This document shows positions 1 through 12,075 of a DNA stretch of 64,000 nucleotides, in pieces. Location of the stretch: assembly GCA_032622095.1 (NCBI GenBank), contig CP136067.1:173946556-174010555 (forward strand), in the 5' to 3' direction. This DNA comes from Siphonodentalium dalli. Taxonomy: Eukaryota > Mollusca > Scaphopoda > Gadilida > Siphonodentaliidae. A program made the position numbers and the translations under genes. Under the pieces are notes generated by a model. That model saw only the letters and a program-made list of their open reading frames with translations, was not told the DNA's origin and did no database searches. Within the stretch, counting starts at the first letter, position 1; every line of letters starts with the position of its first letter.

Positions 1-240
1 GACTAACATTTTCTGCAATAATCCGTCACCCAAACATGAAAATGTGAACATAATGCTAGTTTTTCTGTTAAGATTTTCGACGATTTTCGTTCGGCGGAAT
101 GGAGATTTTTCAAGAATGGAGGTGTCATCGTCCCGTCGATAAAAACACTACTTTTACCATCAGAAAACAAGTTCAAACTTCTATTTTACTATTTAGTATA
201 TATTAGACTAACATTTTCTGCAATAATCCGTCACCCAAAC
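1..240. repeat. 205-bp satellite, left flank of LINE A
   Basis: Bases 1-34 are the end of one monomer and 35-239 a complete 205-bp monomer, beginning CATGAAAATGTG and ending CACCCAAA. It is the 'A' subtype: it has AATGGAGGTG and ACCATCAG where the other subtype has AATGCGGATG and ATCAGCAG. The array breaks off at the first base of the next monomer (240), where LINE A begins, and resumes in phase at 3758. Confidence 0.93.
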
Positions 241-401
241 TTACTTTACTTTACTTTACTTCTGTCCGACCATGTGTGGTCAACCTCTTCCGAGTGATCC
301 CGATCCTAGTATTGGTAAATATTTTCCCTCGTTAAAAATTATGTACATATAAAATATTTCAGAGTCACATTCAAGGATGCATGAATGGTTGGACCAGCAA
401 T

Positions 402-2640
402 TTAACCTTTGTCGTGCTGGAGTATTCTGAATCTTCTGCTGTGCAGGACATAGCATAATCTTGTTGTTTGGAATTGTAGAGTGTCAATCTTGATGGATGA
501 TAAAGTGTCACTACTACTGGTCTTAGAGCAATCCAGGATGACCTCTAGTTTTTTATCATCAGGAAGCTTGTTGAAATCTTGATGGAATAGATTCTGGTAC
601 TCTTCGGATATGGTTGTGAGCACACTAGCTCTTACATCATTTAAAGCATGGCACTGCAGTAGGAAATGAAGTCTATCTTCTTTCTCCTTGTGACATAATC
701 TACATATACCATTGTATTTGCCAATATTCTGTCTGCTGCTTTCTAGGGTGTAGGTATTTGTGACGAGTTTCAGTTTCGTAGCTAAGCGTGATGCTGCTTT
801 TACCGGGTTACCCTGTAATTTAACTACGTTGTGAGTCTGTCCTGGTTGGTAGTTGCATATATTTAGATAGGTTAGAGTTGTATATGTCAAAGCATGACTG
901 TAAACCCGTTCTTTCCAGTAAGTGTGCACTGCTGATTTGATCATCCTTTTCCATTCGGCCTTTGGTACTCTTTGATGTAATAAATCTATAGCTGCTGGAA
1001 GGTCATATTTTAGCAGAATCTTCTTAATATTGATGAACCAACTGTGACTGCTAAGATATTTGGTCAACAGCTGTCTTTCTGCTAGTTGTCTCTCGATGCA
1101 TGAGTCGTCCTGGATACAGATGTTGTTATAGAATGAGAGAGCTTTGATGTGTATCTGCCCTTCTATAGGTAAGAGTCCGGAGAGGATGTACACGGCTGGA
1201 TCAGCAACATTGGTGGGTAGAGACATTATTCTCTTGATGAACTTTTTTTGAAAAGTTTCTAGATGTTGGAGATTGATCCCAAATGGTAGTATTATATCGC
1301 ATCCGTATGTCAGTATAGGAGATATGTAGGTTCTATACAGGTGAATACAAGTGTCAGGATCTAGACCATTTTTTCCATGCAGTCCAATAGGCATTAAGCT
1401 ATATGTTGCTCTACGTGCTTTTGTGATGTTGTTCGCAATGGACAGTTTAAGCGACTTCTCTGTGCTTGTTGATCTTACGAGCCCCAGGTGCATTGTAGAT
1501 TCCACGTTAGGCATACAGTCATTGCTCATAAGCCAGGCCTGTTCATTGGATTGCTTTCGGTTTTTCGGATGGACAACAACTGTTACACTTTTCTGTGGTT
1601 GGAGCTTATATCTGTGTAAGCAGCTATAGTGGTATGCCAGGTTAATAAGTATTTGTAAATCTCCCGGGTTTGTGCTGAAAACTGCTACATCATCAGCACA
1701 AGCTGTGGCGTTCAGGTGAATATTTCCAATGCTGGTTCCAGCGTCTGTACTCTGGAACTTGTGTAGTAGATCTTCCACATATAATTTGTACAGGTCCGCA
1801 CTCATGATACCTCCTTGTCGTACTCATTGATGGATATCAAATTGTTGTGATGTACGTCCCTCCCATTTGATTACAGATGCAGTTTGTGTGAAGATCATCA
1901 ATAAGTGTCCATGTTGAAGGGTTAACGTCATATAGGAAAACTTTTCTGAGAAGGATTTCTTTGTTTACGACATCGAAAGCAGACTTCGCATCCAAGAATG
2001 CTACATATACTGTCTTGTTCGCATCTTTGTTGTCTCTGAGGATTTCTTCTAGCATTAATGCACTGTTTAACGGGGATGAATTTTCTGTGAAGCCTCTCTG
2101 TAATGGTGATTGTAGGTGCAGCACGCTATCCCGCAGGTCTGCTCTCAGGATTAGCTCCAGTATCTTCAGTAACACTGGATACACAGTTATCCCTCTGTAG
2201 TTACCAGATGTTGATTTATCTCCTTTGTTTTTGTAGATGGGGGAGAGTAGCCCAAGCTTTAGAATGTCTGGGATTTGTTTATCTCTGAATATTAACTTCA
2301 ATATTTGTACTAAAGACATGATGAGATCCTCACTGGCATACACAAAATGTTCAACTGTAAGCCCAAAATTGTCGGCAGATTTCCCTTTGTTTAATGAAGC
2401 AAACGCTTTCTTCACGACTTCAACATTGATGTCTGGTAGGTCATACGTGTAATTGTTACTCTTTATGCTCTCATAATCGGTGATACAGTTTGAGAAGAAT
2501 TGATGGATAAAAGCGTCATTGTCCTTCGGTTTTGCAAGTTCCTTGAAATGCTGAGTCCATCCATCAATGACATTCTCGTTGCTGTATGTAACATCGCCAA
2601 CATGCAAATCGCTGATTAAGGATATCCCATTGCAACGCTG
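402..2640 (-). pseudogene. LINE A reverse transcriptase and C-terminal domain
   Basis: This codes for a reverse transcriptase that would copy element RNA onto nicked target DNA. The visible RT blocks are GNYRGITVYPVLLKILE, the AFLDAKSAFDVV catalytic-Asp block, VRQGGIMSADLYKLY, and ADDVAVFS in place of YADD (the residue before A is C). A thumb region follows, then a cysteine-histidine motif near the C terminus (CRLCHKEKEDRLHFLLQC). Two lesions break it: a frameshift near 1875-1880, and an in-frame TGA at 1824-1826 directly before VRQGGI, where relatives carry Gly (GGA to TGA would explain it). The C terminus ends at a stop around 402. The copy cannot make a full protein as it stands. Confidence 0.9.
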
Positions 2641-3757
2641 ATTTTTTGATGAGTTTGTAGAATGCATTCCTGTCATACTCCTTGGCTTCCATTATTTTCA
2701 TCTTGTAATTCATGCTCTGAGAACACACGGCTTTCCTCACTTCATATCGATATATTTTGCGGGAATCTTTTTTCGCTCGCAGAAGTGAATTATCTTGATC
2801 TGTTGGTTTTCCAGCATCACACCAGTTTCTATGGTCTATTCTGTTTTGGTGGAGTTTGTCAGCGATATCCTTGTTCCATACTTGAAGCTTTGGTTTGTTG
2901 TTTGTTTTACGTTGTTTAGGTGCAGACATTTTTGAAGCATCTACGAGCACCTCTGAAAGAGTGACTATCCTATCCGCGATGTCCTCTGTATCGTTGTTAC
3001 TTTCCTTTTTAAGATGGTCATCAACTAGTTGTTTATAACGCGGGATATCTATCTTGGTCCAATCAGGCCGGGCTTTCTGTTTTTCCTTACCAGCACTGCT
3101 TTCAGCTATAGGTGTAAGTTCGCACGGAATTACAATTAATTTTGGAATATGGTCGGACACATTGGTGGCGAGATCGTCCAGAAGTGTAGTCTGTAGATTT
3201 TCTATGTTCTTCGGGTATAGGATGTAGTCAGTCTCAGAAACTGGTATCCCGTGCACATTGATGAAAGTGTTTCCATTCATGTTGGTTTTGAGTTTATGTT
3301 CTTCCATGAATTTCCGAAGTGCGAGGACTCGTTTCGAATTGTTTGACGACACAAGATTCTCGTTGAAGTCACCGCCGATGAATAATTTATGCGTGTTTCC
3401 ATATTTTGCGCATACTTCTCCGATTTGATCCAAAATGTCTTCATATTCATCTTGCACAGCATTTGATTTTGTTGGCATATATACATCAACAATTATTAAA
3501 AGTGGGTTGATTTTAACCTCAATGCATTGAATGCATGAATTTCCGTCCTTAAGAACGTTGATGAACTTGTCGATTGATTTTTTCCATATGCAGGCAACAC
3601 CTCCATATCCTCTGGGTACGTGTGATGGAGTTAAGGGATCACTGCTGTCGACAGCTTTTCCAGCACCTAATAGTCCACTGTGGAGGTTGTTAATTAATTT
3701 TAGTTCAAAATCATAGAGCCAATGTTCTTGTACCAAGAATATATCACCGACTTCAAA
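2641..3757 (-). pseudogene. LINE A endonuclease domain (partial)
   Basis: This codes for an exonuclease-endonuclease-phosphatase type domain that would nick target DNA for retrotransposition. It opens at DIFLVQEHWL, so only the first few dozen residues of the domain are missing. It then shows GGVACIWKK, VDVYMPTKSN, IGGDFNENL (the metal-binding GDFN block), ETDYILYP and NVSDHIPKLIV (the SDH block). The apparent ATG at 3758-3760 lies in satellite DNA and is not the native start. The frame is lost at a run of six T on the plus strand (2642-2647), just after the motif FYKLIKKS, and reading continues in another frame into the RT. A single indel in that run accounts for it. Confidence 0.88.
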
Positions 3758-4797
3758 CATGAAAATGTGAACATAATGCTAGTTTTTCTATTAAGATTTT
3801 CGAAGATTTTCGTTCGGCGGAATGCAGATTTTTCAAGAATGCGGATGTCATCGTCCCGTCGATAAAAACACTACTTTTATCAGCAGAAAACAAGTGCAAC
3901 CTTCTATTTTACTATTTAGTATATATTAGACAAACATTTTCTGCAAAAATCCGTCACTCAAACATGAAAATGTGAACGTAATGCTAGTTTTTCTGTTAAG
4001 ATTTTCGACGATTTTCGTTCGGCGGAATGCAGATTTTTCAAGAATGGAGGTGTCATCGTCCCGTCGATAAAAACACTACTTTTACCATCAGAAAACAAGT
4101 TCAAACTTCTATTTTACTATTTAGTATATATTAGACTAACATTTTCTGCAATAATCCGTCACCCAAACATGAAAATGTGAACATAATGCTAGTTTTTCTG
4201 TTAAGATTTTCGAAGATTTTCGTTCGGCGGAATGCAGATTTTTCAAGAATGCGGATGTCATCGTCCCGTCGATAAAAACACTACTTTTATCAGCAGAAAA
4301 CAAGTGCAAACTTCTATTTTACTATTTAGTATATATTAGACTAACATTTTCTGCAATAATCCGTCACTCAAACATGAAAATGTGAACATAATGCTAGTTT
4401 TTCTGTTAAGATTTTCGACGATTTTCGTTCGGCGGAATGGAGATTTTTCAAGAATGGAGGTGTCATCGTCGCGTCGATAAAAACACTACTTTTACCATCA
4501 GAAAACAAGTTCAAACTTCTATTTTAAGATTTAGTATATATTAGACTAACATTTTCTGCAAAAATCCGTCACCCAAACATGAAAATGTGAACATAATGCT
4601 AGTTTTTCTGTTAAGATTTTCGAAGATTTTCGTTCGGCGGAATGCCGATTATTCAAGAATGCGGATGTAATCGTCCCGTCGATAAAAACACTACTTTTAT
4701 CATCAGAAAACAAGTTCAAACTTCTATTTTACTATTTAGTATATATTAGACTAACATTTTCTGCAATAATCCGTCACCCAAACATGAAAATGTAAAC
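3758..4797. repeat. 205-bp satellite array with dimeric (410-bp) higher-order structure
   Basis: Five complete monomers start at 3758, 3963, 4168, 4373 and 4578, each exactly 205 bp, and a sixth begins at 4783 and decays after about 15 bp. Monomers alternate in subtype B-A-B-A-B, judged by AATGCGGATG against AATGGAGGTG, and by GTGCAAA against GTTCAAA. The last B monomer is mixed. With the A monomer at 35-239, the order across the LINE insertion is A|B-A-B-A-B, so the alternation is unbroken. Confidence 0.93.
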
Positions 4798-5418
4798 GAA
4801 ATATAACTTTTAGTGTTTAGATTATCGTCCCAGAAGTGATAAATTTCCCTAATTTCGACGCTTCGTTATTCGAACGCCCACCGTTCAGCATACGCTCACA
4901 ATTTTATCGGGAAAACATCACATTCGTATAGAGTAGATACCAATAAACAAGTTGAGACCATGTTTGTGCCTCTAAACTCTTTCATTTCTGAATAAAATGA
5001 CCTTTAAATATTCGTTCCGTCCCGTCCCGTCTTTTAGACAAATCGTTCCGTCCCGTCCCGGAAAATCGTCCCGTCCCGTCTTTTAGTAGATCCCCATAAG
5101 TATGCATTAAGGCATGACGTGTGTAAGTGACTGAATTGTTTGACGTCTTCGACTGGACAAGTGCAGACCAACACATGTATGCCAATACAAATGTTTTATT
5201 TTAAATAACATATATTTGAGTTATAACTATGCTAGCGTTGTGTCTTTGTGTTTTAAAAGGGGAGGCCCGATTCGTATGTTTTAGATTGTTCTAAATTACT
5301 ATTACTCGTAATTGAAAAGCTCACATGTAATAAATGTTTTTAGAATATAGATGCAGTTAGTTGGTTTGTACTCAATCGATCAATCAATCAAGCATCAAAA
5401 TTGCATCTGTGTTTCCAT
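4798..5418. other. Non-coding interval with CGTCC-rich patch
   Basis: No gene is seen. At 5013-5087 there are repeated GTTCCGTCCCGTCCCG-type runs. The same CGTCCCGTCG string occurs in the neighbouring satellite monomer, so the patch may be related to it. The rest is AT-rich unique-looking sequence. Confidence 0.6.
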
Positions 5419-5901
5419 TTAAAGATACGGGCGGCGTTGGCGGTGGGTATGCTGTTAAAATGTTCAGCTCCGTCAAAAACCGCCATAAACAGAAGGAATT
5501 GTAAAATATAGACAGACATTGTTCTTATGCCAATCAGAAATATGGCATAAACAGTATGTTAATGTCAAATGTGTTTTCCTTTGTTATGTAAACAAAAGCA
5601 AAAAACGTTACAGAACCTGGCTTTTGTTTAGATCCGGATATGGAATAAAGAGCGTTTATATCATTTGTGTGCGATTAACCAATAGAATTGAGCTGTGTTA
5701 TGTAAATAGAAGCAAAACTTCTGTAACACGAGAAGGTTCTTGTTTACGTACACAATTGTACGTCTTGACGACAGTATACTATTTACGCGCTGATTATGTT
5801 TGATATATGAACAAAAATATATTTTTTTTAATATTACTTCTGTTGATGGCGATTTGAACAAATATGAATATTTCTGCAACGAACGCCGCCCGTGCCTTTA
5901 A
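5419..5901. mobile_element. MITE with 20-bp terminal inverted repeats
   Basis: The left end TTAAAGATACGGGCGGCGTT (5419-5438) matches the reverse complement of the right end (5882-5901) at 18 of 20 positions. The interior holds an internal direct duplication of about 50 bp (around 5578-5630 and 5693-5747) containing TTATGTAAA and CTTTTG/TTCTTG blocks. No transposase is encoded. The superfamily is not clear, because the ends are TTAAAG rather than piggyBac-type TTAA-CCC. Confidence 0.75.
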
Positions 5902-7974
5902 GTCATCCATTCATTATATTTTCAATGTTAGATATTTCTTGGTCACTAAAGGTCAAACAAGTATCATCTGCAAATATTGTAACTGATGAAATGTCATCCG
6001 CGATATCGTTTGTTATGTTATGTTATGGATTTACGGCAGTGAATAAAACCTTTAATTAATGTCCAAACACTATCTCCACCACTGGAAGAACGTAGCAATC
6101 AACTAAGATTGTCGATAATTCCAGCCACATCGACCACACTGTTTCAGAGAACACAACGTTTGAACTGAGCACAAATATAAAGACCTACTACTTTATTCGG
6201 GACGATTTATTGTGCATAAACATTGCGGAAATGATTCCGCCAATAATATTCATTTGCGTGTAATTCGTTTATAACAACGACGATGCGTTCTGCCTATTTG
6301 GATACCGAATTTATTAAAGTAACTTATTTTGGCATGACCATTTGTTATTCCGTTCTTAACACAGCGACGGATTGTTTCACACCACTTTAACTCTTTTAGA
6401 TATACACACAATCACACATGCATTAAAATGATCACTTAAACGGCCATGCTCATTCTAGCTTCCAAATGTTCTCTTCGTAATTTGGAAGGAGGTATAAGTT
6501 AGATTGACAAATACACGAAATATTGATATACCAGAAAATGTTATCTGGACAGTACTTGCCTTGGTGACAGACATTCCAATCTGTTTTCAATGTTTCACAC
6601 CGAAGTGAACGAAACGCTCTTTATTTCTGCCATATCATGATTAGACCAACACGAACGCTCATTTATGTGCCATGCCGTGCAGCTGGCTGTATATGCTTTG
6701 GACCTACTCATCGTGTTCCAAGTTGTTCATTTCATCTTTCTGGATTATATAATGCTCGTAGAAAGGTAGTTCAAGTATTTATCGATCTATTTCGATACCG
6801 GGAACAATTCAAAAGCGAATATTGTTAGGTGTATTTTGGAGCGCAAACCGCCATGTGGCTTTAAGAAGTGTTTTGGATATGTATTTTGGGTATATAAGTT
6901 GATTGAAAATGCGATCAGTATTCTGCTATGATGTGTGCCCCATCATTCTGCATACCTGTTTTTGTGTTGGCATACCACATACAAGTTTGCCAAATTGCTG
7001 TAATACATGTTTCCTTCAGATTAAATAGCATATCTGAAGATTGAGTGAATCATGCAGCATTCAACAAAAATCATATACTTATACAATTAATACCAGCATG
7101 CATAACTGTCATGTTAAAGTAAGCTTTTTAATGACGTGTAACCTCAATTTGACCAATCTGCGGTACAAATGCATGCGTAATTTGATTGTCCATCAATTGG
7201 TCATTCGTGTCAATATTAATCTGTTTATGTCCTATCGCGGGATTTGGCATCAATTGACATCAACAGAGCCTTTTCCAATAGATGCTCAAATCTCTCCCTC
7301 ACGGACATAATTTATTTTTTTAATTTGTGACATAATTAACCTCAATCACGATTACTTATGTGTGTTTTATCTTTAAGGAAAATTGATATTTGAACAGAAA
7401 TAACGCTACAGTATATAGGATATTGAGCCAAAATAGATTTACGAGGAAATAATAACGTTTTCTGTAATAATTTACGGAATTTATCATTCAATTATATAAA
7501 CGGATTTGCCGTAAAATTTACGGCTGTTTCCAACTGCACCATAGCTGCCATCACTTTATGCCGTTTTACGGGATTTTCAAACAGTGTGGGCACGCGAACT
7601 TTGCGTGCAATCATCGAGCCAATCACATGCAGCAATGACTATGGCATGATAACATAATTAATTACAGAATAATAACGGCAAACAGAACCACATCAGCTTA
7701 CTGTGAGTGACAAGAAGTTTGAACAGCACTACAAGTATTTTACATGTAGTTCTGATCTGTAGTAATTCATTGTGCGAAAGGTAGTATACATTGAATTTTC
7801 GGCGTAAATGGATAGATAGTCCAGCGGACCCCAGAATTATACGAAGGCTGCATTGAGATGAAGCGACGATCCTATATGCGCGCGTCCATCATGTTAAGGG
7901 GCATTTGCGCCATCTCCGGCAGAAATTTAAATATATATATATAATGTGACAATTTTGTCACCAAATATACGTTC
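5902..7974. other. Non-coding, AT-rich interval
   Basis: No supported gene. Short open frames here have no recognisable motif. A short ATAT run lies at 7930-7942. Confidence 0.5.
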
Positions 7975-7975
7975 A

Positions 7976-8062
7976 TGTCCCTGTAGCCGAGGCGGTTAGG
8001 TGGCGGATACAACCGTCGCACTCTAGGTGTGACGAGGATGGTGTGGGTTCTAATCCCGAAAT
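7976..8062 (+). repeat. tRNA-derived SINE-like remnant (class II tRNA head)
   Basis: An A-box-like TAGCCGAGGCGG (7983-7994) and a B-box-like GGTTCTAATCC (8046-8056) lie about 50 bp apart, as in internal RNA polymerase III promoters. Between them are a D-arm-like GCC/GGC pairing and a 7-bp stem, GTCGCAC with GTGTGAC. The stem is best read as the long variable arm of a Leu/Ser-type tRNA. The acceptor ends do not pair, so this is not an intact tRNA gene. No second copy was found in the window. Confidence 0.55.
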
Positions 8063-8208
8063 GGGCGAATTTCGATACCGATTTTCAAGCTTGTTCACAG
8101 TTAAGAGAACATCATACTGCACCAGCGCCTCTATAACATTCTGATCTACACGATGCCGAAAAAATATTTGTCCGCGCAACCAGTTCACCATGTTTTTGTT
8201 TTATTCAG

Positions 8209-8292
8209 GCAACGTGGCAATCGCGCGTTTCGTCGCTACAAGAAGGCAGTTGTTACATGTAGAGCTGGAAGACTTTGACGGCAATAGCAGAT
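8209..8292 (+). pseudogene. Broken fibrinogen C-terminal domain exon
   Basis: After an acceptor-like TTTTATTCAG (AG at 8207-8208) the sequence encodes IARFVATRRQLLHVELEDFD followed by GNSRYATY. It is very close to the intact exon at 28623-28787, and even the preceding intron end is alike. LEDFDGN is a hallmark of fibrinogen-related domains. Reading then runs straight into a dispersed repeat beginning at about 8291 (CAGAGACAGGGG), so the last third of the exon (the FSVGGEDTKYRLTVG part) is missing, and it is not found again downstream. It is either a dead duplicate or an exon killed by transposon insertion. No other exon of this copy is visible. Confidence 0.8.
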
Positions 8293-9035
8293 ATGCAACG
8301 TACAGAGACAGGGGCAGTGTGTGGGTGTCTCACACCCTCCCAACTTTGGTCAAAATTTGGAAATTTCATACCTGCCAAAATATTAGTTGAAATTTCACAC
8401 CAACATTAGGTTGAAAATGCTCTTGTAGTTTGCTTTTCAAACAATTTATTGGGGGGAATTAATTGTTTTTGGACAAATATTTGCTTATTTTCCTATTTTG
8501 GGTCAAAATTTTGGACTGAAATGGTCATCAGTTGGAATTTTCCAACCTTAGAGGGGGTGACAGGTTGGAAATTTCCAACACTTGGAAAGCTTGTGTCCTG
8601 GTCCCTCCCCCGTGGCCAGTCAAAAACTGCTAGTTAATTTAAGAAAACAATATTGTCATACATTTGGTCAACATTGCCATTGGAATTGTCATCAGTTGGG
8701 AATTTTCCAACCTAAGTGGGGGGTGTCAGGTTTGAAATTTCCAACTCTAGGAAGGCTTGAGGCTGGTCAAGATGCCAGATTTTGCAACTTTCTTGTTCAG
8801 TTTCAAAATTTTCGCACACCGGGCCGAACCATGGTCCGCCCGGTGTGTCATTGTCCCTCCCCGTGGCCAATACAAAACTGCTAATTAGTTTAACAAAACA
8901 ATATTTTACTACATTTTGTCAAACTTGTGGACTGAAATGGTCGTCATTTGGAGAATTTCTCAACCTGAGATTTGAAATTTCAAAAACACTATATAGGAAA
9001 GCTTCAGTTGAGGCCAGTTTAGATGCTAGGATATG
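8291..9035 (+). mobile_element. hAT-like repeat family R1, plus-strand copy
   Basis: Bases 8330-8785 match the reverse complement of 40390-40840 over long blocks (CCCAACTTTGGTCAAAATTT, CAAACAATTTATTGGGG, CCGTGGCCAGTCAAAAACTG). The interior has two to three degenerate units of about 200-240 bp, each carrying the palindromic motif GTTGGAAWTTTCCAAC (8531-8546, 8564-8579, 8695-8711). A 10-bp perfect hairpin, CACACCGGGC/GCCCGGTGTG, lies at 8815-8847. The right terminus is not clear. No coding capacity. Confidence 0.7.
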
Positions 9036-11304
9036 TAATTTCGGACGTTTGAACGTAGTGAATTAGGCGGAAAATACTTTCTCCACGCATGGTGAGCGAA
9101 GATATCAATGGGGTGTGAACAGTAGTTGTGACGTATAGAAGTGGTCAGATGGTTGGTATAAAGGTCCGTGATGAGAGACAATCGGGTCTCTTGGGGTGAC
9201 GACTTGCTGGCTCTAGTCACGCGTTTTAACTAATTATTATGAAATTAAAAATGAACGGCGGATTACAGCCAATTCAGTTATCACAATTATATAGTTTACT
9301 TCAACAAGCTATCATGTTTAATACTATAATAAAAGGTATACATGTTCTTTGAAGCACTATTATGCATTTTACAAGAGAAGAATTGGCATAACGTGACATG
9401 TATGATACATGAGTTTTTATTTAGATATGAATATCCTCGGATGTCTATTTACACGATGATAGCTAAGCAAGCATGTAACACAAAGTCGTGTGTGTTTATA
9501 CAACGTATACACATGTATACTGATATGTGTCATTCATTCATCAGCAACACTTGGTTCAGGATTTTAGTATCGAACAAAGCGTGCAAATGTGCAATTACAT
9601 TATAGAGTACATGCATGGCTTATTGCATGCACTTTTATACAAAATATTATGTGTTCTTTGTTTTTTTAAAAAGACTGAAAAGATGTAATACATTTCAGAA
9701 ACATCTTCTGGTGATGCAGAATTGGCTATGGCGTTGCTTAGCCTGGTGGATGAGCAGAGCTCGTCGGATGTTTTCTTGTGATCGTCGCAATTGGCTCTGG
9801 CAATGTGCTGGATAGGACGATTGGGAAAGATGCTGAAACATCTTGCGATTAGTGGAATTGGCTACGACGTTTTTCGCACGTTGCATGGATTCTCATGGAT
9901 TCTCTGAATTGGCTCATGCAGTAGTCCTGGTTAGTAAGATGGCCAAATGTGCCGGTGTGTGGAGAGCATATCACTTCTTTGGAATATGCCGTTGAACTAT
10001 AAAGAAGTGTGCGCATCCGTATTACGATTATGCGGGTAAAATTCTAATTCAATTCTTGAAGTGACCGAACTATCAAAAATTGTTTTCGGGCGACCTAGTC
10101 ATGTATTCGAGAATCGAAAGCAACGTGCTCAGTTTAGTGACAATTACACTTGGTGTGATATTCTAAATTTGTTCTCATCTAAAATGGTTACCGATGGGGA
10201 ATGTGCATCATTTCGAGTTCACGATGAGCAAGGCTGTGATATTTCAATGCAACGGGAAGTTCTCGGAGATGAGAGGCTCAGTTGTCCGCTACGGCGATTA
10301 AGTGTTGGAATGCCAAAAATTCTAAATTTGTGAGATTTGTATTCAATATCGTATATATTATCACTATCACTGATTGGTGTATATCTACTTTGGTGTGTAT
10401 ATATAGGCAATAACTATTTGCATATATGCATGTACAGTTCTCTGAACAGATCGCCAGTCTGAATGATTGTGGTGCAATGCATGAAGTTTCATGAGTTCCC
10501 CGCGGGAAGTGGAAGAGTTGATTGTCTTACGGTTCTCGTGTTATTACGCATTATGCCAATGATTCAACACCTAATATCGGGTCTTTCACCAGTATCCCAC
10601 AATGATTATCATTTGACAATTCTGAAATTTTCTCTAGCGGATACATCACTGTATGGATACACGTGTATCATTTTTCGGTATGCACAGGCATGGACAATTC
10701 AATGCGTTTTCTAGAAAAGCTCAAGCTATATACATAAAACATGCCATGGTGCATTTCCGCGAAGGGAACCCGGTTAACAGTCCAAACATTTTTATTTTCA
10801 TTATGTGTAGGCCTATACATGTGCCGGTTAATCAAATATTTACAAGTCAAGGACTGACCGCCATGTTACATATAATTACATATTTTAAGTTTTAATCGCT
10901 TCATATATATGTCATAATTATATGCTAACTGTTTTATCTAAAGTCAACATGCGCATAGGCGCAGAGCTGATGTTGCATATTTATTGATTTATGCTGTTGT
11001 GCATAGCAATTTATATTGACAGAATATGCAAAAATGAATGGCACATTGTTTCTCGAATCGGTACTGCTTTCTGCGACTTATTTTAATGAAAATAAGACTG
11101 CACCGGCGCAGACGTTAAAAATTGTCGCATTTCTTCAAAATTTATATTCTTGGCGATTCCATGCAATATAGTTGTATTGGAAGGAGAATACAAAAATTTG
11201 TTTCGCGAATCCTGCTTTGAAGCAGAGTTGTATAGTCCTATCAAAGTATATGCTATTCTGTGGACTGACTTTTGTGACCGAACATGCATAGATGCAAGTT
11301 CGTG
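9036..11304. other. Non-coding interval
   Basis: No gene could be supported. At 9719-9915 the phrase AATTGGCT recurs about every 50-70 bp and may be a decayed minisatellite. Open frames around 10061-10333 show no motif I recognise. Confidence 0.45.
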
Positions 11305-12075
11305 TATATAATATATCATTATGTGGTATGCCTCGTGGCTAAAATTGAATTTAATGATGCAGATTAATGTATGTATGTATTACGAATATGCCATTATGTG
11401 GCCTGCCGTTTGTGGCTGAACCTCTCTAATCTCTATAGTCAGGTTATAGTGTATATATACTATATCGTTTTGTGGTAAGCCTCGTGGCTGGAATTGCAAG
11501 TAATGATGCAGATTAATAAACATATATAAAGAATATGCCACTCAGTGGCCTGCCGTTTGTGGCGGAACATATCTTATATAGTCGGTATATAATATATCGT
11601 TTTGTGTTATGCCTCGTAGCTGGAATTTAATGATGCAGATTGGTGTAAACATATTAAGAATAAGCCATTCCGTGGCCTGCCTTTTGTGGCGGAACCTCTC
11701 TTATATAGTCGGGTTATAGTGTATATAATATATCGTTGTGTTGTATACATCGTGGCTGAATTGCATGTAATGATGCGACTAATATACATATATATTCAGA
11801 ATATGCCATTCCGCGGCCTGCCTTTTGTGGCGGAACCTCTCTTATATAGACGGGTTATAGTGTATATAATATATTGTTTTGTGGTATGCCTCGTGGCTGG
11901 AATTGCATGTAATGATGCAGGTTAATAAACATATATATTAAGAATATGCCATTCAGTGGCCTGCCGTTTGTGGCGGAACCTCTCTTATATAGTCTGGTTA
12001 TAGTGTTTATAATATATCGTTTTGTGTTATGCCTCGTGGCTGGAATTGCATTTAATGATGCAGATTGCTGTATAT
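11305..12075. repeat. Tandem array, unit about 127-147 bp
   Basis: The anchor GGCCTGCC occurs at 11400, 11547, 11674, 11815 and 11958. Each unit also has GCCTCGTGGCTG, TAATGATGCAG, GAATATGCCATTC, TTTGTGGCGGAACCTCTC and a TATATAATATATCG stretch. There are about five and a half copies, 80-90 percent alike by eye, with length variation mainly in the AT-rich part. Confidence 0.9.

Larger units (their letters stand above)
241..3757 (-). mobile_element. LINE A, 5'-truncated non-LTR retrotransposon inside satellite
   Basis: This is an apurinic-type endonuclease plus reverse transcriptase element on the minus strand. Its 3' end is a short microsatellite tail (ACTTT units on the plus strand, about 240-262), and its 5' end stops inside the endonuclease at 3757, directly against satellite DNA. 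CAAAC is present at both junctions (236-240 and 3754-3758), which suggests a short target-site duplication. 5' truncation is the normal result of target-primed reverse transcription. The coding region has two frameshifts and a nonsense codon. The clade is uncertain: the RT block reads VRQGGIMSADLY rather than the CR1-type GVPQGSILGP. Confidence 0.9.

Noticed and set aside
7976-8062. Functional tRNA gene
   Set aside because: The acceptor arms do not pair and the anticodon arm is doubtful. Only the internal promoter boxes are good.
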